DNA from: DAOTTI01 sp034437795
Lineage (GTDB): Bacteria > Chloroflexota > UBA11872 > UBA12225
Assembly: GCA_034437795.1 (NCBI GenBank)
Contig: DAOTTI010000166.1
Location: forward strand, 1-16,362
Direction: 5' to 3'
DNA length: 16,362 nucleotides
A program made the translations under genes and the position numbers. The notes below the pieces were generated by a model. The model had not been told where the DNA came from. It did no database searches and worked only from the letters and a program-made list of their open reading frames with translations. Position 1 is the stretch's first letter. Each line of letters opens with the position of its first letter. Of the stretch, positions 14,469 through 16,362 are shown piece after piece.

Positions 14469-14515
14469 TACTCGCCTTCCATCTCCTGGGCAGGTCGCTT
14501 CTCGATGGTTACCCT

Positions 14516-14610
14516 GGATCCTTCATAAGCGGAGCCTTCACGCTAACGAGAGAGGGGACTGATGGCCTCTCACAGGGAGAGGGAACTCAGCGCGTGGGGC
14601 TAATCAGCCG
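14516..14610. repeat. Intergenic hairpin repeat, copy D
   Basis: It starts GGATCCTTCAT (14516-14526), continues AAGCGGAGCCTTCACG and carries GAGAGGGGACTGATGGCC (14549-14566) and GGGAGAGGGAAC. It lies in the 226-bp gap between the AI-2E transporter's end and the acetyltransferase's start, and no gene is seen there. Its first 11 bases are the inverse complement of the last 11 of copy C. Confidence 0.55.
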
Positions 14611-14694
14611 TCACCGCCAATCACCGCCAGTGCGCCCGCGCGGCGGGTGCTACTCGCCAGCGACTTGAAAAGGGCAGTCGCCTGCCCGGATCGC

Positions 14695-15969
14695 CTACGG
14701 GCTGCCGGCGATGGGGGGCCGTGGGGCGGGGACGCACCGGGGTCCTTCCGTCAGCTTGAAATAGAGGTACCGGACGATCACGCGCAGGACGGCGGCCGCC
14801 GGCACGCCCAGGAACATGCCCAGCACGCCTCCCACGGCGGCGCCGGAGAAGATGGCAAACATGGCGATCAAGGGGTGCAGCTCCACCACCCGCCCCACGA
14901 CGGTGGGGATGACGAAGTAGTCCTCAGTGTGGCGGAGCAGGAAGTAGGCGACGGCCACCGCGCCCGCATTGACCAGGGGCGACCAGCCATAGGGCGAGGG
15001 CTGGAAGAGCGCCAGCGCCACCGCCGGCACGGCCGCCATGATCGGGCCGATGAAGGGGATCAGCTCCAGCACGCCGGCCACCAGCCCCAGGATCAAGGCG
15101 TACTTGATGCCGAGCAGGGAGAGCGCCAGCCAGGTGGCCGACGACATGATGATGATGAGCAGCACCTCACCGCGTACGAACCGTCCCAGGATGCGGTCGA
15201 TCTCGGCGACCAGCGGCCCGAACTCTTCGCGATACGGCGAGGGTGTCAGGTCACGAATAGCCTGCGTCAGCCGGTCGCCGGACATGAGCAGATAGAAGGT
15301 GGCGACCAGGGCCAGGATGGTCTGGAGCAGCGTCTCCACCGTATGGACCGCCGCCTCCACCAGCCGGTGCGACGCGGCGGTCACCAGGCCGCCCAGCGTT
15401 CGCGTGACCTCCTCAGAGACCGGCGAGAGGTCGATCTCCGAGCCGAAGACGGTCAGCGTCTGCTGCTGGGCCAGGAGGGCCTGGAGCTGCACCAGCAGCC
15501 GGGGCAGGGTGACTGCCAGGTCGCGCGCCTCGCGCGTCGCCACCGGCAGCACTACCAGCGTGCCCCAGGTCAGCAGCATGGCCAGGATGACGTAGATCCC
15601 CGCCACCGTCCAGGCGCGTGGCAGGCGCGCGCGGCGTGAGACCCAGGCCACCAGCGGATTGAGCACGTAGGCCAGGATGAGGGCGATGATGAACGGACGC
15701 AGAATGCTCCTCACCGCCCAGAGGAACAGCAGGGCCACGGCCACGCACGCCCAGAACGTAGCCAGCCTGGCTTTGGGGGTGAGTTGCCAGGGAGACGTCC
15801 CCGGCCGGCGCCACAGGAAGGCGCCGACCCCTCTAGACGGCGTCTCCTGCGCCCACCCGGTCCCCTCGGCTGAGGCCGGCGGGGCGGCGCCCTGCTCGAC
15901 CGGTACGGGCGCGGGGGCCGGCGGCTGGTGGGTGTCCTGTGCCGCGGATGGCGATTGAATGACGCTCAC
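14695..15969 (-). CDS. AI-2E family transporter (UPF0118 permease)
   Basis: A 424-residue polytopic membrane protein. Residues 1-65 are a Pro/Ala/Gln-rich cytoplasmic tail, longer than usual. Hydrophobic segments follow at about 68-86, 88-112, 122-143, 208-230, 268-300 (probably two), 300-323, 331-347 and 360-400. Family hallmarks are FIIALILAYVLNPLV (93-107), the extended loop between 145 and 205, LELIPFIGPIMAAVPA (301-316) and VVGRVVELHPLIAMFAIF (357-374). Members export or exchange diverse small molecules; only some were linked to autoinducer-2, and others act as Na+/H+ antiporters, so the substrate is open. The start is a GTG at 15969 with a poor ribosome binding site. A promoter about 120 bp upstream suggests it is transcribed on its own or as the first gene before the acetyltransferase. 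Confidence 0.94.
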   Translation of the reverse strand: MSVIQSPSAAQDTHQPPAPAPVPVEQGAAPPASAEGTGWAQETPSRGVGAFLWRRPGTSPWQLTPKARLATFWACVAVALLFLWAVRSILRPFIIALILAYVLNPLVAWVSRRARLPRAWTVAGIYVILAMLLTWGTLVVLPVATREARDLAVTLPRLLVQLQALLAQQQTLTVFGSEIDLSPVSEEVTRTLGGLVTAASHRLVEAAVHTVETLLQTILALVATFYLLMSGDRLTQAIRDLTPSPYREEFGPLVAEIDRILGRFVRGEVLLIIIMSSATWLALSLLGIKYALILGLVAGVLELIPFIGPIMAAVPAVALALFQPSPYGWSPLVNAGAVAVAYFLLRHTEDYFVIPTVVGRVVELHPLIAMFAIFSGAAVGGVLGMFLGVPAAAVLRVIVRYLYFKLTEGPRCVPAPRPPIAGSP

Positions 15970-16087
15970 GGCTGATGCTCGTCGCTACAGGCTGGTACTG
16001 GTAGTCGTCGTGTCGTGCCGGTCATGATGCCTGGCTGCCGGCGCTCGTCCGCTGTGCTGCCTGACGGTCGTACGATGCCTGTGCGGC

Positions 16088-16116
16088 ACTCTAACACGTG
16101 GCCGGTCCGGCGGCAA
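16088..16116 (-). promoter_or_regulatory. Sigma-70-type promoter for the AI-2E transporter gene
   Basis: On the minus strand TTGCCG (16116-16111), a 17-base spacer and TAGAGT (16093-16088) form a good housekeeping promoter. Transcription would begin near 16081, leaving a leader of about 110 bases before the GTG at 15969. No strong structure was noticed in that leader. Confidence 0.5.
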
Positions 16117-16206
16117 TTCGCTGGCCTCGCGGGCCACCTGGCCCGCTTGTGATCGCTGGCTCCCCCATGGAACGGTGGAATGGCGACCGGCATGGCAGAT
16201 GGCTCG

Positions 16207-16362
16207 CTAGACGGCGCTTTGGGCCGCGGGCTGCGCGGCGGAGGTGGCGGCGCCGGAGCGCCGCTTCTTGCGCCGGCGCCGTCGCTTGCGGCTGGCCTTC
16301 GTTCCGCCCGCCGGCGGGGCTGCCTCTCCGGCGGGCGCGGGCGCGCCGGGCGTCCCCAGCGG
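16207..16362 (-). CDS. C-terminal tail of a gene entering from the right edge, basic low-complexity
   Basis: The last 51 codons of a minus-strand gene, ending TAG at 16209-16207. The visible tail is Ala/Pro-rich (PLGTPGAPAPAGEAAPPAGG), followed by an extreme basic run, SRKRRRRRKKRR, and a closing Ala/Gln-rich stretch to AAQSAV. Such tails occur on RNA-binding proteins (helicases, RNases, pseudouridine synthases), but none of the catalytic part is in view, so no function is given. Third positions are nearly all G or C, and the frame is open to the edge. Confidence 0.65.
   Translation of the reverse strand, partial: PLGTPGAPAPAGEAAPPAGGTKASRKRRRRRKKRRSGAATSAAQPAAQSAV

Noticed and set aside
14647..15639. 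A 330-codon plus frame opposite the AI-2E transporter
   Set aside because: His/Asp/Gln-rich antisense artefact of a membrane-protein gene.

Overview
This is a GC-rich (roughly 70%) bacterial chromosomal segment with strong G/C preference at third codon positions, some GTG starts, and promoters of the TTGNNN-17-TANANT type. Gene content and protein style (fused FAD/Fe-S dehydrogenase, DUF72, AI-2E permease, ACT-containing homoserine dehydrogenase, several small basic hydrophilic proteins) fit a free-living soil or thermophile-type lineage such as Chloroflexota. That placement is a guess from style, because no rRNA or phylogenetic marker is present. There is no tRNA, rRNA, CRISPR array, phage gene or recognisable transposase.

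Left part (1-7468), mostly minus strand: a nearly complete fused FAD-binding/4Fe-4S oxidoreductase of the D-2-hydroxyacid dehydrogenase type runs off the left edge. It is followed by a weak divergent small ORF, a membrane-anchored alpha/beta hydrolase, a possible 51-residue membrane protein on the plus strand, a phytoene-dehydrogenase-like FAD oxidoreductase, and a DUF72 protein just upstream of it in the same direction.

Middle (7469-10260), accessory in character: three minus-strand genes for small, charged, unrecognised proteins (152, 104 and 58 residues). Two of their leaders are unusual: one is purine-rich and follows a 7/14-bp tandem repeat, the other carries a 17-bp tandem duplication with Shine-Dalgarno-like cores. 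A 98-residue plus-strand protein of unknown function and degenerate hairpin repeats fill the rest.

Right part (10261-16362), housekeeping metabolism: a plus-strand NAD-dependent D-2-hydroxyacid dehydrogenase behind a strongly structured upstream region, a 118-residue low-complexity protein, then minus-strand homoserine dehydrogenase with a near-leaderless promoter, a GNAT acetyltransferase interrupted by a roughly 90-residue low-complexity insertion, an AI-2E family transporter with a good promoter, and the basic C-terminal tail of a gene entering from the right edge.

A degenerate family of intergenic repeats occurs at 7544-7653, 9907-9972, 9983-10073, 11867-11959 and 14516-14610. It shares a GGAGCCCTCACC-like side and a GGACTGATGGCCGGC-like side, and two copies share a GGATCCTTCAT end. 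It looks like a non-autonomous (MITE- or REP-like) element. I see no unmistakable new multi-gene system. The best candidates for something undescribed are the small-protein cluster with its repeated leaders, the repeat family, and the insertion-bearing acetyltransferase.
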